Source: Aureimonas phyllosphaerae (GTDB taxonomy: Bacteria; Pseudomonadota; Alphaproteobacteria; Rhizobiales; Rhizobiaceae). Taken from it: a stretch of 64,000 nt of DNA. Below, piece after piece: positions 1 through 8,228 of the stretch (within the stretch, counting starts at the first letter, position 1; each line of letters begins with the position of its first letter). The notes below the pieces were generated by a model that saw only the letters and a program-made list of their open reading frames with translations, was not told the DNA's origin and searched no databases. The translations under genes were made by a program, and so were the position numbers. The stretch lies in NCBI RefSeq assembly GCF_900113065.1, contig NZ_FOOA01000003.1, forward strand, positions 248,001-312,000. The letters run 5' to 3'.

Positions 1-781
1 CCTGGTCGAGATAGAGCAGCACGCCGCCACCACGCTGCGCGATCAGCTGCAGACCGTTACGGAGCTGGTCGCCGCAGTCGCACTTCAGCGAGCCGAAGAG
101 GTCGCCCGTAATGCAGGAGGAGTGGATGCGCACGGGAACCGGTTTCGACCTGTCCGGCTCGCCCACCATGATGGCCAGCTGGTCGCGCTGCGCGAGGCCG
201 CCGCGGAAGACGATGAACCGGCAATCCGAGATGTCGCGCAGCGGAACCGCCGTGCGCACGATCTCGGTGAAGTGTGTCTCCTCGACCAGCGCCGCCCGAA
301 CCTCGGCTTCGTCGACCGACAGGAAGCGCCCGCCGATCCGGTCGTCGGTGCGAACCGGGCGAACGAGGAAGGCCGGCAGGAGAAGCGCGAGCCGGGCAAG
401 ATCGTTAAGGCAGGTGAGTTCGGATGCCGGTCGCCATTCGTCGGCGAAGCGCAGATCGGCAGCGAAGGCGATCCGCGAGAGATCATCGAGCGACGCCGTG
501 CCGGTCTTCAGGCAGACGGGCCCGATGGTGGAGATCCCGAGGGCGCGGGCCCGGTGCGCGCTGAGAAAGAGACCGACGTCGTCCGGCGTATCGCCAAAGA
601 AGCGTTCAATGTCGCCGGGCGCGGCCGCATCGAGCGCCAGCACAGCGTGGTCCGCCCCACTTGAATGAAGGAGAACCGGCCGGCCATAGCGCAGTTCGGA
701 AACCGCACGTTCCGTGTTCACCTTGGCGAACTCTGAGAAGGTGTCATCCCGGAAGAGGATGTCGGAACTGCCCTCGCTCAT
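1..781 (-). CDS. ribA: GTP cyclohydrolase II, C-terminus cut by the window edge
   Basis: GTP cyclohydrolase II opens the imidazole ring of GTP to give formate and a diaminopyrimidinone ribosyl phosphate, the first step of riboflavin synthesis. The frame starts with MSEGSSDILFRD at 781 and runs 260 codons to the edge. The family zinc signature C-X10-C-X-C is intact at about C223, C234 and C236, within SSCITGDLFGSLKCDCGDQL. The first ~190 residues are an extra domain that I take to be a degenerate partner domain, as in other rhizobial RibA-like proteins. The gene is divergent from a dehydrogenase/PTPS/glycosyltransferase operon. A second role in a pterin-like or pyrimidine pathway is therefore possible, rather than plain riboflavin supply. 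The family call is firm and the pathway role is inferred. Confidence 0.85.
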   Translation of the reverse strand, partial: MSEGSSDILFRDDTFSEFAKVNTERAVSELRYGRPVLLHSSGADHAVLALDAAAPGDIERFFGDTPDDVGLFLSAHRARALGISTIGPVCLKTGTASLDDLSRIAFAADLRFADEWRPASELTCLNDLARLALLLPAFLVRPVRTDDRIGGRFLSVDEAEVRAALVEETHFTEIVRTAVPLRDISDCRFIVFRGGLAQRDQLAIMVGEPDRSKPVPVRIHSSCITGDLFGSLKCDCGDQLRNGLQLIAQRGGGVLLYLDQ

Positions 782-957
782 CGCCTGCTACTCCTCGAAA
801 CCCATGCGATACGGGCGATCGCGCGGCGTCTTCGTACCGGCTCGCTCGTATGTGACAGCTAGACGACGCGCTGTTTTTATCCAGATTAGGTCGCGAACAA
901 CCACGTGATGAGTTCCGCTCGGAGGGTAACCCCGGCGACTGGTTCCCAAGCGAAGAC
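782..957. promoter_or_regulatory. Divergent intergenic region between ribA and the dehydrogenase operon
   Basis: These 176 bp separate two divergent start codons, so they must hold both promoters. An AT-richer patch (ctgtttttatccagattagg) lies around 871-890. I could not identify a convincing -35/-10 pair or a riboswitch-like structure. In particular I did not see an FMN riboswitch, but I cannot fold the RNA here. Confidence 0.35.
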
Positions 958-1977
958 ATGATCATCGTTGCCCGGCAAACCATTGACCCAGCGGACGTTC
1001 GCGCCGCCGACGTTTCGCTCGCACTCTGGATCGAGGAACCCGGCAAGGCTGCGCTGCGTCGAAGCGTCGCCCCGGCTCCTAGCGCAGACGAGTGGCGCGT
1101 TCGCAGCCTCTTCGGCGCGATCAGCCGAGGCACCGAGCGACTGGTCTTCGAGGGACGGGTTCCGAAGGAGGAACACGAGCGAATGCGCGCGCCGCTCCAG
1201 GAGGGCGCGTTCCCGTTCCCGGTAAAGTATGGCTACAGCGTCATCGGCCTCGTGGAGGGCGGGCGCGACGCTCCGGTCGGGCAGACGGTCTTCTGCCTCC
1301 ATCCTCATCAGGACCGGTTCGCCGCTCCGATGATGGCGTTCCGGCCGGTTCCGAAGGGCGTACCGCCAGCCCGGGCGGTGCTCGCGCCCTTCATGGAAAC
1401 CGCGCTCAATATCGTCTGGGACGCGGCGATCGCGCCCGGCGACCGGGTTGCGGTCGTTGGGGCCGGACTGATCGGCTGCCTCGTCGCCTACCTCTGTGCG
1501 CGCATCCCCGGAGCTGACGTGACGTTGGCCGACCCGAACCCCGCGCGCCGAGACGTGCTCGCCGGATGGGGCTGCGATCTCGTCGCCCCGGACGCCCTTC
1601 CCGGAGACCAGGACGTCGTGATCCACGCCTCCGGCCGGCCGGAGGGCCTCGCGCGGGCGCTGGACTGCGCCGGCCTCGAAGCGCGGGTCGTCGAGGCGAG
1701 CTGGTTCGGGCGACAGGACGTCGCAGTCCCGCTCGGCGGCGCCTTCCATTCGCGGCGGCTACGTCTTGTCTCGTCGCAGGTCGGGCGGATTCCGGCGAAC
1801 CGACAGGCCCGCTGGACCACGGCCCGGCGGCTCGACATGGCGCTGCGCCTCCTCGCCGATCCGCTTCTCGACCGCATGTTCTCCGGCGAGAGCGCCTTCG
1901 AGCGCCTCGACCGGGACTACGGAACCATCCTTTCCGATCCCGATACGCTCTGCCATCGCATTCGCTACGCGCCCTGA
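958..1977 (+). CDS. MDR-superfamily dehydrogenase, BchC-like
   Basis: A 339-residue medium-chain dehydrogenase/reductase. The Rossmann motif VAVVGAGLIGCLVAY lies near residues 163-177. The N-terminal half contains ISRGTERLVFEG, which resembles the bacteriochlorophyllide dehydrogenase (BchC) branch, where the usual catalytic-zinc cysteine region is replaced. I see neither the GHE motif nor the four-cysteine structural zinc loop of classical alcohol dehydrogenases. It probably oxidises or reduces an alcohol on a small cyclic metabolite with NAD(P). It is first in a co-directional set with the PTPS-like, glycosyltransferase and methyltransferase genes, 45 bp upstream of the next start. The ATG at 958 is the best available start, but the N-terminus may be overcalled by about 20 residues. 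Substrate unknown. Confidence 0.8.
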   Translation: MIIVARQTIDPADVRAADVSLALWIEEPGKAALRRSVAPAPSADEWRVRSLFGAISRGTERLVFEGRVPKEEHERMRAPLQEGAFPFPVKYGYSVIGLVEGGRDAPVGQTVFCLHPHQDRFAAPMMAFRPVPKGVPPARAVLAPFMETALNIVWDAAIAPGDRVAVVGAGLIGCLVAYLCARIPGADVTLADPNPARRDVLAGWGCDLVAPDALPGDQDVVIHASGRPEGLARALDCAGLEARVVEASWFGRQDVAVPLGGAFHSRRLRLVSSQVGRIPANRQARWTTARRLDMALRLLADPLLDRMFSGESAFERLDRDYGTILSDPDTLCHRIRYAP

Positions 1978-2022
1978 GGCACTTTCCCTCCGATCCCGTT
2001 TTCCCTGTTCAAAGGTTCGCCG

Positions 2023-2421
2023 ATGTACGCCGTCGAAGTCCGTGACCACATCATGATCGCCCACAGCCTGCCCCGCCCCGTCTTCGGCCCGGCGCAGGGC
2101 ATGCACGGTGCGACCTTCGAGGTGGATGCCGCCTTCTTCACGCGCGAGGTCGACGCGGACGGCCTCGGTGTCGACATGGGTCTGGCGATCGGCCTCCTGA
2201 AGGAGGTACTCGCGCCCCTGAACTATCAGAATCTCGACGAGCTCGAGATCTTCCGGGGACGCGTCACGACCACGGAGGTGTTGTCGCGCCACGTCTTCGA
2301 CGCCCTCGCCGCGAAGATCCGTGAGGGCGCGTTCGGGCCGGGCAACGGTCGCATCGAGCGCATCCGCGTGACGCTGCACGAGAGCCATGTCGCGCGCGCC
2401 TGGTACGAGGGCGAGCTTTGA
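2023..2421 (+). CDS. Divergent 6-pyruvoyltetrahydropterin synthase/QueD-fold protein
   Basis: A 132-residue protein of the PTPS/QueD (T-fold) family, about the normal length. H14 (in IAHSL) and H28 match two zinc ligands. The usual HGH motif reads HGA, so the third ligand is A30. The catalytic cysteine four residues before the first His is A24. The usual Asp-His pair (LDHRYL in QueD) reads LNYQNL. The glutamate near the C-terminus is kept (LHESH). These changes argue against ordinary 6-pyruvoyl- or 6-carboxy-tetrahydropterin synthesis. It may bind or rearrange a related pterin or pyrimidine. Its stop overlaps the next gene's TTG start (TTGA), which implies translational coupling. Confidence 0.8.
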   Translation: MYAVEVRDHIMIAHSLPRPVFGPAQGMHGATFEVDAAFFTREVDADGLGVDMGLAIGLLKEVLAPLNYQNLDELEIFRGRVTTTEVLSRHVFDALAAKIREGAFGPGNGRIERIRVTLHESHVARAWYEGEL

Positions 2422-3476
2422 GCGCAAGCCCGGCTCGCCATCTCGTCTTCGCGATTCCCGGCGACCTCGACGCACCGAGCGGTGGCTATAGTTACGACCG
2501 GCGAATGATCGCCGAACTCGGCGGGTTGGGCTGGCAGGTCGATGTCCTGGCGCTACCGGCCGGCTTCCCGCTTCCGGGGCGCGCCGACCTCGCGGCCACG
2601 GCGGCGGCCTTCCGTGCGCTGCCGGACGGCGCGCTGGTGCTGGTCGACGGTCTGGCCTTCGGCGCCCTGCCCGATGTCGCGAGGAGCGAGGGCACCCGCC
2701 TGCGGATCGTGGCTCTCGTCCATCATCCGCTCGCGCTGGAGGACGGGCTCGCCGCGCCGGTCGCAGACGCGCTGCGCGCCAGCGAGCGCGAAGCTCTGGC
2801 TCGCGCGCGTGCCGTCGTCGCGACCAGTTCGACCACGGCGCGCCTCCTGTCGATCGGCTTCGGCGTCGGCTCGCGCATTGCGGTCGCTCCGCCCGGCACC
2901 GAGCGTCCGGCCGCGCCTCTGGAACGGCCGTCGTCGCGAATGCCGACCATCCTCTCCGTCGGCTCGCTGATCCCGCGAAAGGACCACGCCCTTCTTGTCG
3001 ATGCGTTGACGGGCCTCGTCGAACGTCCCTGGCGCTGCCGGATCGTCGGAAGCGAGACCGCCGATCCGCCGACCGCGCGCGCGCTCAAAGTGCGCATCGC
3101 GGACGCGGGTCTCGAGCGGCGGATCGCTGTGGTCGGCGCGGTCAGGGACGTCGCTGCCGAGTACCGGACCGCCGACATCTTCGCCCTGCCTTCGCGCTTC
3201 GAGGGCTACGGCATGGCGTTCGCCGAAGCCATGGCGCACGGGCTGCCCATCGTCGGCTGCGATGGCGGTGCGGTCTCCGAAGTCGTCCCATCCTCGGCGG
3301 GGATGCTGGTCGAGCCGGGGGACGCGCAGGCGTTCACGCGAGCGCTGGAAGCCTTGATCCGCGACGCCGCCCTGCGACAGCGCATGGCGGACGGGGCCCT
3401 CGAAGCCGCCGCCCGCCTGCCGACCTGGGGCGCATCCGCCCGGATCCTGTCCGATGCTCTGGAGGCTGTGCGATGA
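2418..3476 (+). CDS. Glycosyltransferase family 4 (GT-B fold)
   Basis: A 352-residue GT4-type enzyme that would transfer a sugar from a nucleotide-sugar donor. The N-terminal domain begins with HLVFAIPGDLDAPSGGYSYD, a glycine-rich acceptor-side loop. The C-terminal donor domain holds LSVGSLIPRKDHALLVDAL and the E-X7-E-type segment SRFEGYGMAFAEAMAHGLP. The start is TTG at 2418, chosen because it overlaps the upstream stop and restores the usual N-terminus. The 3' end overlaps the methyltransferase start (ATGA). Tight packing with a PTPS-fold protein and a dehydrogenase suggests it glycosylates a small metabolite rather than a polysaccharide, but that is inference. Confidence 0.85.
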   Translation: MSASPARHLVFAIPGDLDAPSGGYSYDRRMIAELGGLGWQVDVLALPAGFPLPGRADLAATAAAFRALPDGALVLVDGLAFGALPDVARSEGTRLRIVALVHHPLALEDGLAAPVADALRASEREALARARAVVATSSTTARLLSIGFGVGSRIAVAPPGTERPAAPLERPSSRMPTILSVGSLIPRKDHALLVDALTGLVERPWRCRIVGSETADPPTARALKVRIADAGLERRIAVVGAVRDVAAEYRTADIFALPSRFEGYGMAFAEAMAHGLPIVGCDGGAVSEVVPSSAGMLVEPGDAQAFTRALEALIRDAALRQRMADGALEAAARLPTWGASARILSDALEAVR

Positions 3477-4255
3477 GCGGTTTCGACACGACCTGGCTGG
3501 ATCTCCGCGAACCTGCCGACCACGCCGCACGAGATGCCGCGCTGCTGACGGCGGCACGCGAGTTCCTCCAAGCCGGCGGCCCCTCGCCGCTCGCCGTCGA
3601 TCTCGGCTCGGGGACCGGCTCGACGCTCCGGGCGTTCGGATCGGACGACCGTGTCCGCTGGCGCCTCGTCGATCACGATCCGCGCCTTCTCGAAGCTGCC
3701 GTCTCGCGTCTCGACGGCTTCCCGCATGTCGAGCGGATGGAGGCGGATCTCGCCCGTCTCGACCCGGTCGTGCTGGCGGACGCTCGCCTCGTGACGGCCT
3801 CGGCCCTCTTCGACCTCGCTTCCGAAGCGCTGGTGGAGCGCATCGCCGATCTCCTCTCGGAGCGCCGCATCGGCCTCTACGCGGCCTTGAATTACGATGG
3901 CGCGACGCGTTGGGAGCCGTCTCATGACGGCGACCGCGAAATGCTCGCGGCCTTCAACGCGCATCAGACCACGGACAAGGGTCTCGGGCGGGCGCTCGGG
4001 CCGGAGGCCGCCGATGCGCTGCGTCACGCCTTTGAGCGCCGGGGATACGAAGTCCGCGTTGCGCCGAGCCCATGGCGGCTTGGTCCCGATCAGCGGGCGC
4101 TGGAAACGGCCCTGCGGGACGGGTTCGTTGCCGCGGTCCGCGAGACGGGACGCGTCGACGGGGCGGCGATCGAGGTCTGGCAACGGGACCGGATCGACCA
4201 TCCGGCCGCCTGCCATGTCGGACACTGGGATGTTCTCGCCCTGCCGAGAGGCTGA
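3473..4255 (+). CDS. Class I SAM-dependent methyltransferase
   Basis: A 260-residue Rossmann-fold methyltransferase. Motif I is AVDLGSGTGSTLRAF (about residues 42-56), followed by the acidic post-I motif DHDPRLLEAA. The SAM fold is clear, but I cannot assign a substrate. The gene overlaps the glycosyltransferase by 4 bp and is the last of the four-gene operon. Only 12 bp separate its stop from the stop of the convergent membrane-protein gene. Context suggests methylation of the same glycosylated small molecule, for example on the base or the sugar. A role in lipid or envelope modification with the neighbouring membrane protein is the alternative. Confidence 0.8.
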   Translation: MSGFDTTWLDLREPADHAARDAALLTAAREFLQAGGPSPLAVDLGSGTGSTLRAFGSDDRVRWRLVDHDPRLLEAAVSRLDGFPHVERMEADLARLDPVVLADARLVTASALFDLASEALVERIADLLSERRIGLYAALNYDGATRWEPSHDGDREMLAAFNAHQTTDKGLGRALGPEAADALRHAFERRGYEVRVAPSPWRLGPDQRALETALRDGFVAAVRETGRVDGAAIEVWQRDRIDHPAACHVGHWDVLALPRG

Positions 4256-4267
4256 ACAAGGATCGGG

Positions 4268-5209
4268 TCAGGCCGCGGCGCGCCTGCGGCCGTCCGCGGC
4301 ATGGCGCGCGAGCACCAGCACCCCCGGCAGTGCCCCAATCAGCGAGGCGATGCCGTAGACGACGCTCGCGGCGAAGGCGCCGTCTGCCGTGATCCCCGCC
4401 ACCGGCAGGATCGCGGCGGCGGCGGCCTCGCGCAGTCCCCACCCGCCGACCGAGACGGGCAGCAGCATCGACAGCAGCACCAGCGGCACGAGAAGCAGCG
4501 TCCCGGCGAGGCCGAGCGGCGCGCCGACGGCCATCGCCGCCAAGGCGAAGGTCGCGAAATAGGCCAGGACGACGGCCACCGACAGGGCCGCCTGCACCAT
4601 GAAGGCACCGCGCCGGACGAAGACCTCGGCGAGCACCGGTCCGAAACCAGCACGGAACCGCGCAGCCCGCTCGCCGAGCGCGCGCGCAAGCAGCCAGCCG
4701 ATCCCGACGATCCCCGCGACAGCCCCGAGGAAAACGAGCAGCCCCCGCCCCCCCGGCGGGGCGACGCCGAACACGAAGGGCGCGGCGAGAAGACCGATGC
4801 CCGCCGTGGCGAAGAGGACGAGTTGTCCCGAAAGGCGATCCAGCACGACAGCCTGTCCGGCCCGTCCGGTCCAGCGATCGTCCCGTCCCTCCCGTGCCGC
4901 GCGGACGACCCGCACCGCGTCGCCGGCGACGCCGCCCGGCAGAACCTGGTTGAGGAGCGTCGCGAGATAATATTCGCCGATCGCCCGTCCCGCCGCGAGC
5001 GGCTCGCCGAGCCGCTTCGACACGAAGCGCCAGCGCAGCGCGGACAGGACGATCTGCGGTTGCACCGAAAGGATCGCGAGCGCCACGAAGACGGGATCGG
5101 CCTGACGCAGCCGGGCGATCACCTGTCCGCGGTCGAGCATCGCTGCGACGAGCGCCAGGATCGCGGCTCCGGCGAGAAGCGGCAGGACGATGCGGCACCA
5201 GCCGGGCAT
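4268..5209 (-). CDS. AglD/LPG-synthase-type integral membrane protein (UPF0104)
   Basis: A 313-residue polytopic membrane protein of the lysylphosphatidylglycerol synthase transmembrane/AglD family (UPF0104). It has many hydrophobic helices. The conserved motif LLPVSVGGWGLREAAAA lies near the C-terminal third, and an LNQVLPGGVAGDAVRV segment lies in the first half. The soluble aminoacyltransferase domain of MprF is absent, so it is not itself an aminoacyl-PG synthase. Family members act in lipid-linked glycosylation or lipid transport. I chose ATG at 5209 because the first helix follows directly; the longer frame to 5353 adds a polar, Arg-rich stretch. It is convergent with the methyltransferase and may belong functionally to the 1-5 kb cluster. 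Confidence 0.75.
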   Translation of the reverse strand: MPGWCRIVLPLLAGAAILALVAAMLDRGQVIARLRQADPVFVALAILSVQPQIVLSALRWRFVSKRLGEPLAAGRAIGEYYLATLLNQVLPGGVAGDAVRVVRAAREGRDDRWTGRAGQAVVLDRLSGQLVLFATAGIGLLAAPFVFGVAPPGGRGLLVFLGAVAGIVGIGWLLARALGERAARFRAGFGPVLAEVFVRRGAFMVQAALSVAVVLAYFATFALAAMAVGAPLGLAGTLLLVPLVLLSMLLPVSVGGWGLREAAAAAILPVAGITADGAFAASVVYGIASLIGALPGVLVLARHAADGRRRAAA

Positions 5210-5651
5210 CGCGGACAGGGAAGGAAGTCTCGGCACGTTGTCTCCGGGCAGGCCCACCGCCGGCTCGGATCGGAGGCATGGGGATTGCAAACGGCATGTA
5301 GCGGCCCGGTCCCGCCACGGACAGGGCCGCAGGGGGAACATCGATGCCATCAAAGATCCGAGATGGCCGTGCCTGCAAAACAGTCAGCGTACCGAGGATC
5401 GATGTCTATCCGAGCCACGTGCGAAAGTATCGCCGCCCGATGACCAGTCGAGGCGAAGTCGAACCGGCATGCGGCGGCTTCGATGTCTGGCCCAGCCGAG
5501 ATGAGCGACGACGCTTGGTCGCGGCATTCGCCTATACCGTCCGGCTTGCTTATCGTTCCCGCGCCATGCTTCAACCGTGCCTTCCGTTCGACCGGTCGAG
5601 TCCGCAACAAGGTGGACTCCCGGCGACCAACCGACATGGAGACGTCACCTG
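5210..5651. other. 442-bp region without a recognised gene
   Basis: This stretch lies between the divergent membrane-protein gene and the peptide-binding-protein gene and should carry both promoters. The short open frames here (about 95-102 codons on each strand) have Arg/Ser-rich translations, no plausible ribosome binding site and no family resemblance, so I do not call them. GGAG 12 bases upstream of the ATG at 5652 is the probable ribosome binding site of the following gene. Confidence 0.5.
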
Positions 5652-7247
5652 ATGACCCTTCGTCCGATCCACGCGCTCATCGGCGCCGCCCTCTTCACCT
5701 CGACCCTTCTGGCAGGTCCGGCCTTCGCCCAGACCCTGCATCGGGGCAACGCGGGTGAGCCGCAGACGCTGGACCAGGCGCGCACCTCGGTGAACATCGA
5801 GGCCTTCGTGCTGAAGGATCTCTACGAGGGCCTGACGATCTACGACCCGAACGGCAAGATCGTGCCGGGCGCGGCCGAAAGCTGGCAGGTGTCGGACGAC
5901 GGCACCGTCTACACGTTCAAGATCCGCGACGCGGCGAAGTGGTCGAACGGCGATCCGGTGAAGGCCGAGGACTTCGTCTTCTCGATGCGCCGCATCCAGG
6001 ACCCGAAGACCGCCGCGCCGTACGCCAACATCCTCTACCCGATCAAGAACGCCGAGAAGGCGAACAAGGGCGAGGTGCCGCTCGACCAGATCGGCGTGCG
6101 CGCCGTCGACGACAAGACGCTCGAGATCACCCTGGAGCGGCCGACGCCGTTCTTCATCGAGCTTCTGGCGCACCAGACCGGCCTGCCCGTCCACCCCGCG
6201 ACCGTCCAGGCGCAGGGCGACAATTTCGTGCGGCCCGGCGTGATGGTCTCGAACGGCGCCTTCAAGCTGACCGAGCAGGTCACCAACGACCACATCACCG
6301 TCACCAAGAACCCGGAATACTGGGACGCGGCGAACGTGAAGCTGAACGAGGTGATCTTCTATCCGATCGACGACGCGGCCGCCGCGCAGCGCCGCTTCCA
6401 GGCCGGCGAGATCGACATGACGTTCGACTTCGCCGCCGACCAGCTCGACTTCCTGAAGAAGGAGTTCGGCGACCAAGTCCGCGTGACGCCCAAGCTCTCG
6501 ACCGAATACTACGCCTTCGACACGCGTACCGCGCCCTTTGACGACGTGAACGTGCGCAACGCGCTGTCGATGGCGATCGACCGCGACTTCCTGTCGAAGG
6601 AAATCTTCCAGGGCGCTCGCCTGCCGTCCCTCTCCTTCGTGCCGCCGGGCATCGTCGGCTACGAGAAGCCGAGCGAGCCGACATATGCCTCGATGGACCA
6701 GCTCGATCGCGAGGACGAGGCGCTGCGCCTTCTTAAGGACGCCGGCTACGGCGAGGGCGGCAAGCCGCTCAACATCTCGATCCGCTACAACACGAACACC
6801 AACCACGAGCGGGTGGCCACCGCGATCGCCGACATGTGGCGCACGCAGTTCGGCGCCAACGTCACGCTGCAGAACTCCGACGTCGCCTCGCACTACGCCT
6901 ACCTGCAGGAAGGCGGCACCTTCAATGTGGCACGCGCGGGCTGGGTCGCCGACTATGCCGACGCCGAGAACTTCCTGGCGCTGACGACGACCGGCAACAA
7001 GACCTTCAACTATTCCAAGTGGTCGAACCCGAAATACGACCGGCTGATGGCCGCCTCCTACGAGGAGCAGGACCCGGCCAAGCGCGCCGAGATCCTGCAT
7101 CAGGCCGAGACGCTGATCCTCAAGGAACAGCCGATCGTCCCGCTCCTCAACTCGGCCTCGCTCTGGCTCGTGTCGAACAAGGTCTCCGGCTGGGGCGACA
7201 ACGCCGCCGACGAGCACCTGTCGAAGTACCTCTCGGTCAACCGCTAA
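5652..7247 (+). CDS. oppA: Peptide ABC transporter substrate-binding protein (OppA/DppA family, SBP_bac_5)
   Basis: A 531-residue periplasmic oligopeptide/dipeptide-binding protein. The ATG at 5652 is followed by a classical signal peptide (positively charged start, hydrophobic core ALIGAALFTSTLLAG, cleavage after AFA-Q). An in-frame start at 5577 would bury that signal. Family features include LKDLYEGLTIYDPNGKIVPG, the ligand-pocket segment FNVARAGWVADYADAENFL, and DPAKRAEILHQAE near the C-terminus. It delivers peptides to the two permeases encoded downstream. A GC-rich hairpin follows the stop and may protect this message end. Confidence 0.92.
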   Translation: MTLRPIHALIGAALFTSTLLAGPAFAQTLHRGNAGEPQTLDQARTSVNIEAFVLKDLYEGLTIYDPNGKIVPGAAESWQVSDDGTVYTFKIRDAAKWSNGDPVKAEDFVFSMRRIQDPKTAAPYANILYPIKNAEKANKGEVPLDQIGVRAVDDKTLEITLERPTPFFIELLAHQTGLPVHPATVQAQGDNFVRPGVMVSNGAFKLTEQVTNDHITVTKNPEYWDAANVKLNEVIFYPIDDAAAAQRRFQAGEIDMTFDFAADQLDFLKKEFGDQVRVTPKLSTEYYAFDTRTAPFDDVNVRNALSMAIDRDFLSKEIFQGARLPSLSFVPPGIVGYEKPSEPTYASMDQLDREDEALRLLKDAGYGEGGKPLNISIRYNTNTNHERVATAIADMWRTQFGANVTLQNSDVASHYAYLQEGGTFNVARAGWVADYADAENFLALTTTGNKTFNYSKWSNPKYDRLMAASYEEQDPAKRAEILHQAETLILKEQPIVPLLNSASLWLVSNKVSGWGDNAADEHLSKYLSVNR

Positions 7248-7259
7248 CCGGCGGCCGGC

Positions 7260-7281
7260 GGGCGGCGCTTCGGCGCCGCCC
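7260..7281 (+). promoter_or_regulatory. Intercistronic stem-loop after the binding-protein gene
   Basis: A perfect 9-bp stem GGGCGGCGC/GCGCCGCCC closes a TTCG tetraloop between the binding-protein gene and the first permease. No T-run follows, so it is more likely an mRNA-stabilising or partial-attenuation hairpin. Such elements commonly raise binding-protein levels over permease levels. Confidence 0.6.
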
Positions 7282-7304
7282 AACCCTTCCCGAGAGTTTC
7301 ATCC

Positions 7305-8228
7305 ATGATCCGTTTCGTCTTCGGCCGCCTTCTCAGCGCGGTGCCGACGCTGTTCATCGTCGTCACTATTTCCTTCTTTCTGATGCGGGCGGCGCCCGGC
7401 GGGCCGTTCAATCTCGAACGCCCGCTCCCGCCCGCGACCATGGCCAACCTGATGGCCACCTACCAGCTCGACCAGCCCCTGGTCGTGCAGTACGCGACCT
7501 ATCTCTCCAACGTCGTGCATGGGGACTTCGGTCCGAGCTTCATCTACCGGGACTATTCCGTCTCCGAGCTGATTCTCCAGGCCCTGCCCTATTCCGTGAC
7601 GCTCGGCCTCTGGGCGCTCGCCTTCGCGGTGATCGGCGGCACGATCGCCGGCGTCGTGGCGGCGCTGCGCCAGAACGGCTGGGTCGACTATCTCGTGATG
7701 GGCATCGCCACCGTCGGCATCACGGTCCCGAACTTCGTGATCGGCCCCGTGCTCACGCTGATCTTCGCCATCACTCTCTCGCTCGTCCCGGCCGGCGGCT
7801 GGGGCGACGGCTCGCTGCGCAATCTCGTCCTGCCGGTCATCGCCCTCGGCCTGCCGCAGCTCGCCGTCTTCGCCCGCCTGACGCGCGGCTCGATGATCGA
7901 GGCGATGCGCACCGACCACGTGCGAACGGCGAAAGCCTATGGCCTGCCCTGGCGCTCGGTGGTCGTCACCCACGCGATGCGCGGCGCGATGCTGCCGGCC
8001 GTCACCTACCTCGCACCCTGCTGCGCCGCGCTCCTCACCGGATCAACCGTGGTGGAGACGCTGTTCACGATCCCCGGCGTCGGCCGCTACTTCGTGGAAG
8101 GGGCGCTCAACCGCGACTACACGCTGGTGATGGGCACGGTGGTGCTGATCTCGGTCTTCATCATCGCCTTCAACCTTTTGGTCGACCTTCTCTACGCCTT
8201 CCTCGACCCGAGGATCCGCCATGACTGA
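7305..8228 (+). CDS. oppB: Peptide ABC transporter permease, OppB/DppB type
   Basis: A 307-residue inner-membrane permease with about six transmembrane helices. It begins with the family N-terminus MIRFVFGRLLSAVPTLFIVV and has the proline-rich MRAAPGGPF segment of DppB/OppB. The cytoplasmic EAA loop, which contacts the ATPase, is MRTDHVRTAKAYGLPWRSVV around residues 201-220. Its end overlaps the next gene by 8 bp, so the two permeases are coupled. Together with the OppC-type partner it forms the translocation channel for peptides. Confidence 0.92.
   Translation: MIRFVFGRLLSAVPTLFIVVTISFFLMRAAPGGPFNLERPLPPATMANLMATYQLDQPLVVQYATYLSNVVHGDFGPSFIYRDYSVSELILQALPYSVTLGLWALAFAVIGGTIAGVVAALRQNGWVDYLVMGIATVGITVPNFVIGPVLTLIFAITLSLVPAGGWGDGSLRNLVLPVIALGLPQLAVFARLTRGSMIEAMRTDHVRTAKAYGLPWRSVVVTHAMRGAMLPAVTYLAPCCAALLTGSTVVETLFTIPGVGRYFVEGALNRDYTLVMGTVVLISVFIIAFNLLVDLLYAFLDPRIRHD

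Noticed and set aside
5344-5652. 102-codon plus-strand and 95-codon minus-strand frames in the gap before oppA
   Set aside because: No ribosome binding site, no motif, and compositional bias of random high-GC sequence. They overlap the expected promoter region.
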